Assembly (NCBI GenBank): GCA_021770755.1
Contig: JAETQI010000011.1
Span: forward strand, 1-64,000
Source of the DNA: Lachnospiraceae bacterium
Lineage (GTDB): Bacteria > Bacillota > Clostridia > Lachnospirales > Lachnospiraceae
DNA: 64,000 bases
Reading direction: 5' to 3'
The notes below the pieces were generated by a model. The model was not told the origin of the DNA and ran no database searches. It saw nothing but the letters and a program-made list of their open reading frames with translations. Of the stretch, positions 8,285-17,321 are shown piece after piece (the stretch's first letter is position 1; every line of letters begins with the position of its first letter). The translations under genes were made by a program, and so were the position numbers.

Positions 8285-10045
8285 TTACTGAAGCTTTGTG
8301 GACTGTCCAGCCTCGTAAGCTTCCTTTCTCTCCTCAACGATCTCCTGGAAGCCTGCGTCCGCGTACTTCTGTGCCAGCTCGTCATACAGTGCGTCGAACT
8401 CCTCCGGTGCGCACATGGTCAGCTGGTCTCTGTATTCTGTATAGAGCTCAAGCAGGGAAGCCTGATACTCACCCACGGAATCCAGTACCACTGCAAAGTT
8501 ACAATCGCTGACTGCGCGGCCGTTCTCCGCCAGCTTCACTTTCCTGTAGTAGTTGTCGATCAGCTGCTGTGTCAGGTCTACCGGCAGGTTCTTCGGTGAG
8601 CTTGCCTCGATGATCTCCTCGATCGTACCGGCATTTCTCGCCTCGATCGTCACGCACCAGTAATCCTTGGAGTTGTTGAAGCCCTGCTTGCAGTCGCCGC
8701 TGTAGTCTGCCACTGGGACAGGAAGTCCGTCGTCACCCATGTTGTAGTTCTCGCCCTCGATACCCCACTGCATCGTGAAGAGGTTCTCCTCCTGCGTCAT
8801 CCACTCCATGTACATCCATGCGGCCTTGATCTCATCCTCTGTCGCCTGTGAAGAGAAGCCGATCATCATACCGAACGGATTGTCCGCGCGGTAAGCCGAC
8901 ACCGTACCGCCGTCCGGATCGTCGATCTCCGCCTGGAACTGAACTGCTACCTCTGCATTGGGTTCCTGCTCATAGAGCGCTGTCAGGAAATCCACATCCG
9001 CAGAGATATACCCTGCAAACTGGAAGATCTGCCCGCTTACGAACGATGCCTTCTCCGTCTCGAGATCTGTTACATAGTACTCCGGATTCAGGAATCCCAG
9101 CTGGTACTTCTCATTCTCTCTCCTGATAAACTCTTTGTTCGCCGCATCGCCGAGCGCAGGGATCGCATAGTCGCCGTAGCATGCCCAGTTCTCCTCGTCC
9201 AACGGATATGTCCTGAACGCATAGTTCTGGTCAACGCCCGCGCCTGTTACCATGTGGCCGCCGAGCGGGTGCTCGCTGAGTCCCTCGTCGATCAGCTTCT
9301 GGTACATCTCCTTCTGCTCCGCCCATGTCTCAGGATAAGCGTCATAACCGATCTGATCCAGCCAGTCCTTGCGGTAGAATGTCACATATGTATACCCGGT
9401 ATCATAATACGGTCTCTCAGCCAGCACAAAGTATCTGTCGCCGTTCATCTCTGTGTAGCCAAGCTGATCCAGATCTACCATTCTCTGGTAGTATGTAGGT
9501 GCAACCTTCGCAAACTCATCGATATCATAGGTGGTCAGATATCCGTCCGCCGCCCACTGCGCCTGCTTCGGATAGTCGTACTCCATCAGGATCGTCGGGA
9601 GATCCTCCGCCGCTGCCAGCAGTGAGTAAGATGTCAGTACATCTGTACGCGTGATCGGCACAAACTCTACAGTGATATTGTACTTGTCGCCAAAGTTCTC
9701 CTGGATCCATTTTGTCCAGTAGTTGTCGCTCACGTTGGGAACGCCCTCCGCGCCCCTGTCATACACCGGGATCTTCAAGGTGACATTCTCCGCAAATGCC
9801 TCCCAGCCCTCAATACCGGCTACGCCGGAATCGTCCGCCGCGGGCGTCTCTGTCTTCGCCTCGTCTGTCGAAGCTGACGCGCTGTTGTCTGTCGAAGACG
9901 CGCTGCTGTTATCCGCAGGAGCTGTCGTATTGTCCGCAGATGTGCTGGCATCGTCGCCCGAACCGCCGCAGCCTGTCAGTGTGCCCATTGCCATAACGCC
10001 TGTCAGTGCCAGTGCTGTCATTCTCTTAAAAGCCTTCTTGTTCAT
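8285..10045 (-). CDS. Sugar ABC transporter substrate-binding lipoprotein (LplA/YtcQ-like)
   Basis: This 586-residue extracellular binding protein has a lipoprotein signal ending in LTGC (Cys26), followed by a Ser/Thr/Ala/Asp-rich linker to about residue 75. The large size and style (WTKWIQENFGDKYNITVEFV, YFVLAERPYYDTGYTYVTFYRKDWLD) match the LplA-type branch of solute-binding proteins used for complex oligosaccharides. It is anchored outside the membrane and delivers ligand to the two permeases encoded just upstream. The start has GGAGG at 8-bp spacing. No ATPase gene is present, as usual for this class, which shares an MsmK/MsmX-type ATPase. Ligand is inferred to be a rhamnogalacturonan-type oligosaccharide. 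Confidence 0.88.
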   Translation of the reverse strand: MNKKAFKRMTALALTGVMAMGTLTGCGGSGDDASTSADNTTAPADNSSASSTDNSASASTDEAKTETPAADDSGVAGIEGWEAFAENVTLKIPVYDRGAEGVPNVSDNYWTKWIQENFGDKYNITVEFVPITRTDVLTSYSLLAAAEDLPTILMEYDYPKQAQWAADGYLTTYDIDEFAKVAPTYYQRMVDLDQLGYTEMNGDRYFVLAERPYYDTGYTYVTFYRKDWLDQIGYDAYPETWAEQKEMYQKLIDEGLSEHPLGGHMVTGAGVDQNYAFRTYPLDEENWACYGDYAIPALGDAANKEFIRRENEKYQLGFLNPEYYVTDLETEKASFVSGQIFQFAGYISADVDFLTALYEQEPNAEVAVQFQAEIDDPDGGTVSAYRADNPFGMMIGFSSQATEDEIKAAWMYMEWMTQEENLFTMQWGIEGENYNMGDDGLPVPVADYSGDCKQGFNNSKDYWCVTIEARNAGTIEEIIEASSPKNLPVDLTQQLIDNYYRKVKLAENGRAVSDCNFAVVLDSVGEYQASLLELYTEYRDQLTMCAPEEFDALYDELAQKYADAGFQEIVEERKEAYEAGQSTKLQ

Positions 10046-10128
10046 AATGATTCCTCCTTTAAAAATCTATAGCATAACCCGCCTTGTGGGAATACTATCA
10101 TTGATCGTTTTATCCTTTTTTATCCTTT

Positions 10129-11055
10129 TTATCCTTTTACCGCACCGACCATCGTTCCCTTTACAAAATACTTCTGCACAAAAGGATAGATACAGATGAT
10201 CGGTATCGTCACGAACATGATACATGCCGCCTGCAATACCTCCGGGGTACTCGTCACTGCCGCGCCCTCCGAGAGTGTCGCTGTCTGCGCGTCGGAAGCG
10301 GACGAGACAAGCTGTGACAGTTTGTACTGGATCATTTTCAGCTCCTCAGACCGGATATAGTACTTGTTGTCCGCATATGCGTTCCAGCGCCCCACTGCGT
10401 AGAACAGGGAGAGCGTCGCGAGGATCGGCTTGGACAGCGGCAGCACGATCTTCCACAGGATCTGGAAATTGGTCGCACCGTCGAGAAACGCGGATTCCTC
10501 CAGGCTGTCCGGGATCGAGGACTGCAGGTTCGTCTTCATGATCAGCATGTTGTATGGCGAGTAGATCAGCGGCAGGATCAGCACCCACATCGTGTCGAGC
10601 ACATGCAGATCCTTGAACAGCAGGTATGACGGGATCAGACCTGCGCTGAAATACATCGGGAACATCAGGATAAAGGTGAAAAACGTCCTGCCCTTCAACC
10701 GTTTCTTGGAGAGCGGATATGCCGCACAGGTACAGACAAGCATGCCGAGTATCGTGAAGATCAGTGTGACATAGATGCTGTATATCATGCTCGACACCAT
10801 GCTCCCATCCTTGAAGATGGACACATACGCGTCAAAGTTGATCCCCTTTGGAATGAACGCGACCTGTTTTGCGATGACAAAGGAATTGCCTGAGATCGAC
10901 TTTGCCAGCAGGTGGACAAAAGGCATCACACAGGTTGCGCACAAAAGCACCAGTATGACCATGATCACCGCATCGCTGACCCTGAACTTGTTGATCGCCC
11001 GGTTACCGTCGCTGTTTACCTCCGCACCGCGGACGACTTCTTCTTTTTTTGCCAT
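10129..11055 (-). CDS. Carbohydrate ABC transporter permease (YtcP/LplC-like)
   Basis: The inner-membrane permease of 308 residues has about six membrane segments and the binding-protein-dependent loop EESAFLDGATNFQILWKIVL, which contacts the ATPase. It ends with the VEG-like motif KGTMVGAVKG seen in LplC/YtcP permeases. ATG at 11055 is chosen over an upstream ATG at 11091 because AGGAGGTG precedes it, and the upstream one lies inside the previous gene. It starts 13 bp after the partner permease, so both are cotranscribed. The region after its stop contains a short run of repeated GGATAAAA units. Confidence 0.9.
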   Translation of the reverse strand: MAKKEEVVRGAEVNSDGNRAINKFRVSDAVIMVILVLLCATCVMPFVHLLAKSISGNSFVIAKQVAFIPKGINFDAYVSIFKDGSMVSSMIYSIYVTLIFTILGMLVCTCAAYPLSKKRLKGRTFFTFILMFPMYFSAGLIPSYLLFKDLHVLDTMWVLILPLIYSPYNMLIMKTNLQSSIPDSLEESAFLDGATNFQILWKIVLPLSKPILATLSLFYAVGRWNAYADNKYYIRSEELKMIQYKLSQLVSSASDAQTATLSEGAAVTSTPEVLQAACIMFVTIPIICIYPFVQKYFVKGTMVGAVKG

Positions 11056-11068
11056 GATATCACACCTC

Positions 11069-12016
11069 CTATAACAAACCTTCTTCGCCAAGTCTCTTCG
11101 CGAACCAGTCAGACAGCAGTACCAGCGCCAGGCCTACGACCGACTGGAAGAGACCGACCGCGGTCGACATGCTGAACTTGTTTCCCTGGAGACCCTTCTC
11201 ATATATGTAGATCGCCAACTGATACTGGAAATCCTTTACCTGCGAGTTGCCAAACTGATCGAGACGCTCGAAGTTGCTCCCCATCACACGGCCAAGGTTC
11301 ATGATCAGCAGTGTCACGATCGTGCTCTTGATGCCCGGCAGCGTGATGTGCAGCATCCGCTGCCAGCGGTTCGCGCCGTCGATCATCGCCGCCTCATACA
11401 GATCGCCGCTGATGCCCGTGATCGCCGCGAGATAGATGATCGTGCCCCAACCCATTCCCTGCCATACGCCGATCAGCAGATAGGTCACTGCCCAGTGCCA
11501 CTTCTCCGTCAGAAACGGGATCCCCTCCTCGATCAGCCCCGCATTCATCAGGAAGATATTGACAAGACCTGTCGAGGGACGGAACATGGTGTACGCCACG
11601 CTGCCGATGATGACCCATGAGAGGAAATGCGGCAGATACAGGATCGTCTGTGTCACTTTCTTGAACTTTGGATACCGCAGTTCGTTCAGCATCAGCGCCA
11701 GTATGATCGGCATCGGGAACCCCACTGCCAGATCCAGCAGATTGAATACGATCGAACTCTTCAGAGAACGGTGAAAATCCGCATCCTTAAATACTTTGAT
11801 GATCGTCTCCATGCCAACCCATTTGCTGCCCGCATAGCCCTTCGCAGGCTTGTAATCCATAAAGATCATCCGCATGCCGGGATACGATGCATAGTTGAAG
11901 AGCACCACCATCACGATCGGAAACAACAGCATCAGATAAAGCTGCCAGTCTCTCTTGAAGCTGTTCTTCCAGGTTGTATGCACGGCAAATTCTTTGCCGT
12001 TTTTTGTTTTACCCAT
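11069..12016 (-). CDS. Carbohydrate ABC transporter permease (LplB/YteP-like)
   Basis: This 315-residue polytopic protein is the first gene of the transport operon. It shows the LplB/YteP pattern: a short basic N-terminus, DWQLYLMLLFPIVMVVLFNY as the first membrane segment, and the coupling loop EAAMIDGANRWQRMLHITLP. It would pair with the downstream permease to form the channel. A GGAGG site stands 8 bp before ATG. The long divergent intergenic region upstream, shared with an AraC regulator, should hold its promoter. Confidence 0.9.
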   Translation of the reverse strand: MGKTKNGKEFAVHTTWKNSFKRDWQLYLMLLFPIVMVVLFNYASYPGMRMIFMDYKPAKGYAGSKWVGMETIIKVFKDADFHRSLKSSIVFNLLDLAVGFPMPIILALMLNELRYPKFKKVTQTILYLPHFLSWVIIGSVAYTMFRPSTGLVNIFLMNAGLIEEGIPFLTEKWHWAVTYLLIGVWQGMGWGTIIYLAAITGISGDLYEAAMIDGANRWQRMLHITLPGIKSTIVTLLIMNLGRVMGSNFERLDQFGNSQVKDFQYQLAIYIYEKGLQGNKFSMSTAVGLFQSVVGLALVLLSDWFAKRLGEEGLL

Positions 12017-12121
12017 ACCAAAACCTCCATTCCTGTAATCCTTTCGTTATTTTGTCTAAACAATTATAACTTATAAATACATTTTCGTGCATTTTACCGT
12101 TTATTTCTAGCCAAAAGAAAG

Positions 12122-12194
12122 AAAATACTATGCATTTACGACCATTTATGTTATACTTTTCTTAACCGCCGGTCGACGAAATGCATAGTATTTT
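12122..12194. repeat. Perfect 16-bp inverted repeat between transporter operon and AraC gene
   Basis: AAAATACTATGCATTT (12122-12137) and AAATGCATAGTATTTT (12179-12194) are exact inverted copies 41 bp apart. On the minus strand the interval contains TATAAC, a possible -10 of the transporter operon. A large palindrome around a promoter next to a divergent AraC gene suggests paired regulator sites. The rest of the 441-bp gap is AT-rich with no gene. Confidence 0.6.
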
Positions 12195-12288
12195 GTTTTT
12201 TTCTCTTTTTTCCTTATACAGAATGACTATGTTTTTCCAGTTTTTACCGGCAAGAGTGTCCCGAACCTGCGGCAAAATCTGGTTATTT

Positions 12289-12317
12289 TTGATTCGTATG
12301 GACATAAAGTCTATCCA
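12289..12317 (+). promoter_or_regulatory. Possible promoter of the AraC-family gene
   Basis: -35 TTGATT (12289-12294), 17-bp spacer and -10-like TATCCA (12312-12317) point toward the AraC gene with a leader of about 130 nt. The -10 is imperfect. Confidence 0.35.
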
Positions 12318-12457
12318 AAAATTTCCAGGGATTATGCAAAAATGACCATAATCATCGAATTTTCAGGAAAAAGCGGGAAATATAGTGAAATATACATTAG
12401 AAACATAAAAAAAATACATTAAAAAAGAAAGAAAAATCAGACTGGAGGTAAATAACG

Positions 12458-13411
12458 ATGCCGAAAACCAAGAACGATGTCGCCGAGTACCGCAGCTACT
12501 ATCTGCCATCCGATTTTCCGGTACTCCTGCTGTCAGGAGAACACTGGAAGATCTCGAACATCCCCAGCAAGCACCTGCACTTTCACAATTGCCTGGAGAT
12601 CGGCATGTGCCACTCGGAGAGCGGGTATATGGAATTTAACGGAAAGGAGAGGCTCTTTTTCAAGGAAGGGGACATCACCTGTATCCCGCGCAATATCCCC
12701 CACACGACATACAGCTCCCCGGACACCCAGAGCCATTGGTCATACCTGTTTTTGAACACACAGGAGCTGTTCAAGAATATGGCGCCCCAGATCCGCGGGT
12801 TTGACCTGTCGCTGAGCGCTTACAAGGAATACAGGCACATTCTGAGCCGCGAGGAGTATCCCTATATCTACGATCTCACGGCGATGATCATACGCGAGAT
12901 CGAAGACCAGCAGCCCCAGTACCAGGAGAGCGCCATGGGACTTCTGTTGTCTCTGTGCATCCAGCTCGACCGGATCCAGAGCAAGGGCGGCCTCGAGGCC
13001 ACACTCACGAGCCGTCCGCCGGAAAACGCCATGGTGCTCTCACCGGTTCTGGACTACATAGAAGACCATTATGCCGAACAGTTTGACATGAATTATCTGG
13101 CGGACATCTGCTGTCTGAGTCCGACGCATTTCAGGCGGCTGTTCCACTCGATCATAGGCACCAGCCCCCTTGATTTTCTGAACAGTACGCGCATCACAAA
13201 GGCGTGCAACCTGCTGCGCAGCACGGAACACTCGATCCTTGACATCTCCGAGATGGTCGGCTTCCGCTCCGTGTCCAGCTTCAACCGCCACTTCATGGAA
13301 GCCATGCAGACCACACCGAGAGATTACAGAAATGAAACGCTCCTGGAAAAAGCAAGCCAGGAAAAAATGGCGATCATGGACTACACCGGCTGGATGTATC
13401 CGGAAAAATAG
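12458..13411 (+). CDS. AraC-family transcriptional regulator with cupin sensor
   Basis: The 317-residue protein has an N-terminal cupin-like sugar-sensing domain (HLHFHNCLEIGMCHSESGYM, GDITCIPRNIPHTTY) and a C-terminal double helix-turn-helix (about 205-300: YLADICCLSPTHFRRLFHSI, ILDISEMVGFRSVSSFNRHF). It is divergent from the LplB/YtcP transport operon and is its likely activator, responding to an imported sugar. TGGAGGT stands before ATG. Its stop is only 13 bp from the stop of the convergent ABC exporter gene, with no obvious terminator between them. Confidence 0.9.
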   Translation: MPKTKNDVAEYRSYYLPSDFPVLLLSGEHWKISNIPSKHLHFHNCLEIGMCHSESGYMEFNGKERLFFKEGDITCIPRNIPHTTYSSPDTQSHWSYLFLNTQELFKNMAPQIRGFDLSLSAYKEYRHILSREEYPYIYDLTAMIIREIEDQQPQYQESAMGLLLSLCIQLDRIQSKGGLEATLTSRPPENAMVLSPVLDYIEDHYAEQFDMNYLADICCLSPTHFRRLFHSIIGTSPLDFLNSTRITKACNLLRSTEHSILDISEMVGFRSVSSFNRHFMEAMQTTPRDYRNETLLEKASQEKMAIMDYTGWMYPEK

Positions 13412-13424
13412 GTACATGTATTTA

Positions 13425-15245
13425 TCATGAATAGTACTGTGCCTGTGCATCCCACAGTTCCCTGTACAGACCTTCCTGCCGCTCCAGCTCCTCGTGCCTG
13501 CCGCGCTGAACCACCTTTCCCTTGTCAAACACCAGGATATCCTCACAGAAGCGGCACGAGGCAAGGCGGTGGGAGATATAGATCGACGTCTTGTTTCCGA
13601 CCATCCTGTCAAAACCGGCGTACACCTCGCACTCGGACTCCGGGTCGAGCGCGGCGGTCGGCTCGTCCATGATGACAAACGGCGCATCTTTGTAGATGGC
13701 ACGCGCGATCGCGATCTTCTGCTTCTCGCCGCCGGAGAACGTCACGCCGTTCTCCTCGAACTCTTTCCCGATACTGGTGTCCAGTCCATCCGGCAGTGCG
13801 CGGTACCGCTCTCCCACCCCGGCTCTGTCCAGCGCATCGACTGCACGCGCCTTGTCCACGTCAGATCCTGCCGCCACATTCTCTCCCAGCGGAAAGTCAA
13901 ACACCTGAAAATCCTGAAACACCACCGCAAACAGATCACAGTACTCCGCATAATCATATTTGCGAATATCGATGCCGTTTACCCGGATACAACCCTCCGT
14001 CACATCGTACAGCCGGCAGAGCAGCTTGATGAACGTCGTCTTCCCCGAGCCGTTTTTGCCCACGATCGCCATCTTCTCCCCGATCACGAACTTAAGGCTC
14101 AGATCCCGGATCACATAGGCATCGCTGCCCGAATACTTAAAGGACACATGGTCAAACTCCACCAGGAAACGGTTGTCCCTGCGCTTTTCCATCGGTATAC
14201 AGCCCTCGCGCTTGCGCTGCGGCAGCGCCATGTAATCCATATAGTCCCCCGCAAACGCCACATTCCCGCCAAGCCAGCTCAACACATACACGAGCCGTCC
14301 CATGCCCTCCGTGAATTTGAGGATACTCGCCGCATATGTGACGACACCGCCGACGCTGATCATGCCCGCACAGGCGAGCAGCCCCGCAAACGCATAGACA
14401 AGAAACCCCGTCAGCGCTGCGATCGTGCGCTGCGAAAAGATATTCAGGGTATTAAAATGCGCCATTTTGTCCACAACCGTCTTGATCCCCGCCGCCAACT
14501 CCTCAAACTCCCGCTCATACAATCTCTGCTGTCTGCAGCTCCTCAGATCTTTCTGTTTCTCACAGCCTGCCAGGATGTCCAGATAGTACTTATTCTTTGC
14601 CTCACAGCCCGCCATCTCCTTCCTGGCGTCAGCTTCCTTCTCATGAAGATAGATCCCCAGCCTGAACTCGACAAACACCAGCGCCAATATGACCGCGACC
14701 AGCAGCAGCGACAGCAGCCACGAGCCCACAAATCCCTCCGACAGCGGATGGCTGCTGCGGACGAACATCGGAACGACCACAAACACTGCCATGATCACCG
14801 TAACTGCAGCGTTCAGTATTTTATGCACCTGGCTCAACACACGCGCCGTGAGACTCCAGCCGCCCATCCGCTCGATCTTCTGGCGCATCTCATGGACATC
14901 AGAGTCCTCCAGATACTCGTAATCCATTTTCATACTCTTTTTATTGAGCGGCTGCGCCTGGATCTCCTGCATGTACTCGAGCTTTCTGTTAAAGAACATG
15001 GTCAGCACACCGTCAGCCGCCGCCAACAGAAAGATACCGCCCACACCAACTATTATATAGTGCAGCATCTCCGAAAATTCCACCCCCGCGTATGCCGCAT
15101 CGACCAGCATTCCCATCAGGATGACAGATATAAATGGACGGATCCCCTTCACGATGGACAACCCGACCATGCTGAACAGCACATCCTTATGGTTTTCTGC
15201 CAGATTCCCAAGCAGGGAACCGATCTTTTTCCAGTCCTTATTCAT
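13425..15245 (-). CDS. ABC exporter half-transporter (permease-ATPase), subunit 2
   Basis: This 606-residue protein fuses a membrane domain (about 1-320) to an ATPase. The ATPase has Walker A GKNGSGKTT, signature FSGGEKQKIAIARA, Walker B FVIMDEPTAALDPES and the H-loop ISHR. It belongs to the exporters of peptides, lipids or drugs. ATG at 15245 is chosen because AGAGGTG precedes it and it overlaps the stop of the preceding half-transporter by 8 bp, a sign of translational coupling. The two halves should form a heterodimer. Substrate cannot be told from sequence; a LytTR two-component system upstream suggests a peptide or antimicrobial. Confidence 0.88.
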   Translation of the reverse strand: MNKDWKKIGSLLGNLAENHKDVLFSMVGLSIVKGIRPFISVILMGMLVDAAYAGVEFSEMLHYIIVGVGGIFLLAAADGVLTMFFNRKLEYMQEIQAQPLNKKSMKMDYEYLEDSDVHEMRQKIERMGGWSLTARVLSQVHKILNAAVTVIMAVFVVVPMFVRSSHPLSEGFVGSWLLSLLLVAVILALVFVEFRLGIYLHEKEADARKEMAGCEAKNKYYLDILAGCEKQKDLRSCRQQRLYEREFEELAAGIKTVVDKMAHFNTLNIFSQRTIAALTGFLVYAFAGLLACAGMISVGGVVTYAASILKFTEGMGRLVYVLSWLGGNVAFAGDYMDYMALPQRKREGCIPMEKRRDNRFLVEFDHVSFKYSGSDAYVIRDLSLKFVIGEKMAIVGKNGSGKTTFIKLLCRLYDVTEGCIRVNGIDIRKYDYAEYCDLFAVVFQDFQVFDFPLGENVAAGSDVDKARAVDALDRAGVGERYRALPDGLDTSIGKEFEENGVTFSGGEKQKIAIARAIYKDAPFVIMDEPTAALDPESECEVYAGFDRMVGNKTSIYISHRLASCRFCEDILVFDKGKVVQRGRHEELERQEGLYRELWDAQAQYYS

Positions 15246-17151
15246 CGAACACACCTCTTCTCTCCGCTCTCTCCTCATAAGCGTCATCCATCAGCGCACT
15301 TCTGCGCTTCCGCTCACGCTCTTCCTTATAATACTGGCTCTGCACCTCAAAAAGCTCCGCATAGCGCGTCCTGCCCGCAAGCAGACTCTCGTGTGTGCCC
15401 TCCTCGATGATCTCCCCGTGCTCGAGCAGCAGGATCCGGTCGCAGAAGCGGGTACTCGACAGACGGTGTGAAATATATATGCTCGTCCTGCCCTCCATCG
15501 ACTTGCCGTAATTCAGATACAGCTCGTTTTCCGCGATCGGATCCAGTGCGGCTGTCGGCTCGTCGAGAATGACCAAAGGCGTATTCTGATATAATGTTCT
15601 TGCAAATAACAGGCGTTGTTTTTCTCCGCCCGAGAAATCCGTCGCCGTCTTGTTGATCTCCCTGACCAGCGGCGTCCTCCCCTTATCCGCCAGTCTTTCG
15701 TAGACCGACTCAAAATTCGAGAGCTTCAATGCCTGCTCCAGTTGCTTCCTGTCGATCTCATCCGGATCCTGTCCTGTCAGGTTTTCATCCAGCGACAGCG
15801 CCATCATCGTGGAATCCTGAAACAATACGGACACCAGACTGTAGTATTCGTCCCTGCTAAACTGTTCGATCGGAATATCATTCAGCAGGATCTCCCCCTC
15901 CGTCGGATGGTAAAATCCGCACATCAATTTGACCAGTGTCGTCTTTCCGGCACCGTTCAAACCGATCAGCGCGATCTTTTCGCCCGGCCGGATCACGACA
16001 CTGATATTTTTCAAAACTGGCTGCTCACTGCCCGGATAAGTAAATGAGACATGCCGGAATTCCAGCTTCACCGGCCCCTTCCGGATCTGCTCCATCCGCT
16101 CTGCGCCGATGCCCTCACCGCGTTTCCAGCGATCCTCCACCTCCAGAAACTCCCTAAGGTAGCTGATGGACGCACTGGTGTTGTTAAAGCTCATCACCTG
16201 ACGCAGCATCTCCTCAAAATACAGGGAAAACCCGCTCACCAGACCGATATAAAACACGAACTCCGCCGCCGTGATCTCACCGCCCGCAAGCATATATGCC
16301 AGCAGTCCGAACGCAGCGCCGTCCACAAGAAACTGCAGCAGCGCATGTGACAGGTTGCGGAACGTATACCAGTCGTGGATAATCCCGTAAACCCTGCCAA
16401 TCTCCCGCAGCGCCTCGTCATATTTTCCCAGAAACCAGTCCATCAGGTGATAGATGCGGATATCCTTGCCTGCCGCACTATCCGTCGCCTGAGCCGTAAT
16501 ATAACCCGCCTTTTTCGCGGAGAGTGCCAGTTTCTCATAGTACTGCGCGTGTTTCTTCCGCGCAATGGAGAGCAGCCAGAGGCTCACACTGACGGAAAAC
16601 ATCGTGATCAGGAGCAGCAGCACACTTCTCTGGACTAACAAAAACCCATAGACCACGACGCCTGCCAGGAATGACAGAAATTGAGGAAACGCCACGACCG
16701 CGTTCGACACCCCCTGTCCAAAACGCGCCACACGCCACGCATTGCCCGAGACTTTCTGGAACGCCTCGTCCTCGAGATAGTCGTAATCCACGTCCATGAT
16801 CTTTCGGACAAACTTCTTCGCATAATGGTTGCAGATGAAGCTTCCCTCCAGCTCACAGTATTCGAGCATCATCTCGAACGCCGCGTTGCCAAGCCACATG
16901 ACCACGCAGATCACAACAAGCTCTGTCATCAGCCGCGGCATCCCGACCTGCGCCGTCAGATCGGACACTAACCTCGACGGGAGATACGTGCCCAGAAGCG
17001 ACGCCGCCACATTGGGCACCACCATCAGAAGCTGCGCCCAGAAAAGCTTTTTGTCCCACTCCTTTGCAGATCTCATGCTGTAGACGAAATTGCTGACCAG
17101 CCCGTATTTGCGCCGTTTCCTGTCCTCAAAAATATGACCCATATAGAGCAT
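15238..17151 (-). CDS. ABC exporter half-transporter (permease-ATPase), subunit 1
   Basis: The 637-residue protein is the first of a pair of fused permease-ATPase halves. Membrane segments occupy about residues 20-310; the ATPase has GLNGAGKTT, DFSGGEKQRLLFART, LVILDEPTAALDP and ISHR. The ATG at 17151 follows GGAGG by 10 bp; the upstream in-frame extension has no ribosome site and would cover the promoter. A LytTR-style direct repeat lies 77 bp upstream. Both ATPase sites look intact, so neither half is an obvious degenerate partner. Confidence 0.88.
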   Translation of the reverse strand: MLYMGHIFEDRKRRKYGLVSNFVYSMRSAKEWDKKLFWAQLLMVVPNVAASLLGTYLPSRLVSDLTAQVGMPRLMTELVVICVVMWLGNAAFEMMLEYCELEGSFICNHYAKKFVRKIMDVDYDYLEDEAFQKVSGNAWRVARFGQGVSNAVVAFPQFLSFLAGVVVYGFLLVQRSVLLLLITMFSVSVSLWLLSIARKKHAQYYEKLALSAKKAGYITAQATDSAAGKDIRIYHLMDWFLGKYDEALREIGRVYGIIHDWYTFRNLSHALLQFLVDGAAFGLLAYMLAGGEITAAEFVFYIGLVSGFSLYFEEMLRQVMSFNNTSASISYLREFLEVEDRWKRGEGIGAERMEQIRKGPVKLEFRHVSFTYPGSEQPVLKNISVVIRPGEKIALIGLNGAGKTTLVKLMCGFYHPTEGEILLNDIPIEQFSRDEYYSLVSVLFQDSTMMALSLDENLTGQDPDEIDRKQLEQALKLSNFESVYERLADKGRTPLVREINKTATDFSGGEKQRLLFARTLYQNTPLVILDEPTAALDPIAENELYLNYGKSMEGRTSIYISHRLSSTRFCDRILLLEHGEIIEEGTHESLLAGRTRYAELFEVQSQYYKEERERKRRSALMDDAYEERAERRGVFDE

Positions 17152-17192
17152 TGTACCCAAACCTCCGTTCTTATCTCTTCTGTATCTGTAAC

Positions 17193-17221
17193 AGTATAAC
17201 ACATCAGCGAAAATAGACAGT
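17193..17221 (-). promoter_or_regulatory. Activator-dependent promoter of the ABC exporter genes
   Basis: A good -10 TATACT (17193-17198) has only ACTGTC at the expected -35 position (17216-17221). The weak -35 with a direct repeat 6 bp further upstream fits a promoter that needs an activator. Confidence 0.5.
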
Positions 17222-17227
17222 GTTTTT

Positions 17228-17257
17228 GCACGAATGGTGCCTCTGTCCGCACAAATG
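17228..17257 (-). promoter_or_regulatory. LytTR-type direct-repeat binding site
   Basis: CATTTGTGC (17249-17257) and CATTCGTGC (17228-17236), read on the minus strand, are 9-bp direct repeats with exactly 12 bp between them. That is the usual geometry for LytTR response regulators, which bind two 9-bp repeats two helical turns apart. The LytTR regulator encoded at 18061-18774 is the obvious candidate. Confidence 0.6.
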
Positions 17258-17262
17258 GAAAA

Positions 17263-17286
17263 GGACATGCGCAAAACGCATGCCCC
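17263..17286 (-). terminator. Terminator after the sensor kinase gene
   Basis: The minus strand forms a GGCATGCG/CGCATGTC stem with a TTTTG loop, followed by CTTTTCC. It separates the two-component genes from the ABC exporter genes and lies just upstream of the LytTR-type repeats. Confidence 0.6.
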
Positions 17287-17321
17287 TCAAACATATCATG
17301 TAAATCGCAATATTTAGTGCC

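Noticed and set aside
10109-10140. Short repeats of GGATAAAA after the YtcP-like permease gene
   Set aside because: Three units only, starting in the permease stop region; most likely slippage of an A-rich ribosome-site-like stretch rather than a functional element.
13494-15410. 638-residue open frame on the plus strand
   Set aside because: It is the antisense of the ABC exporter gene. The composition (very high His, Arg, Leu, Gln) is typical of a shadow frame in GC-rich coding DNA.
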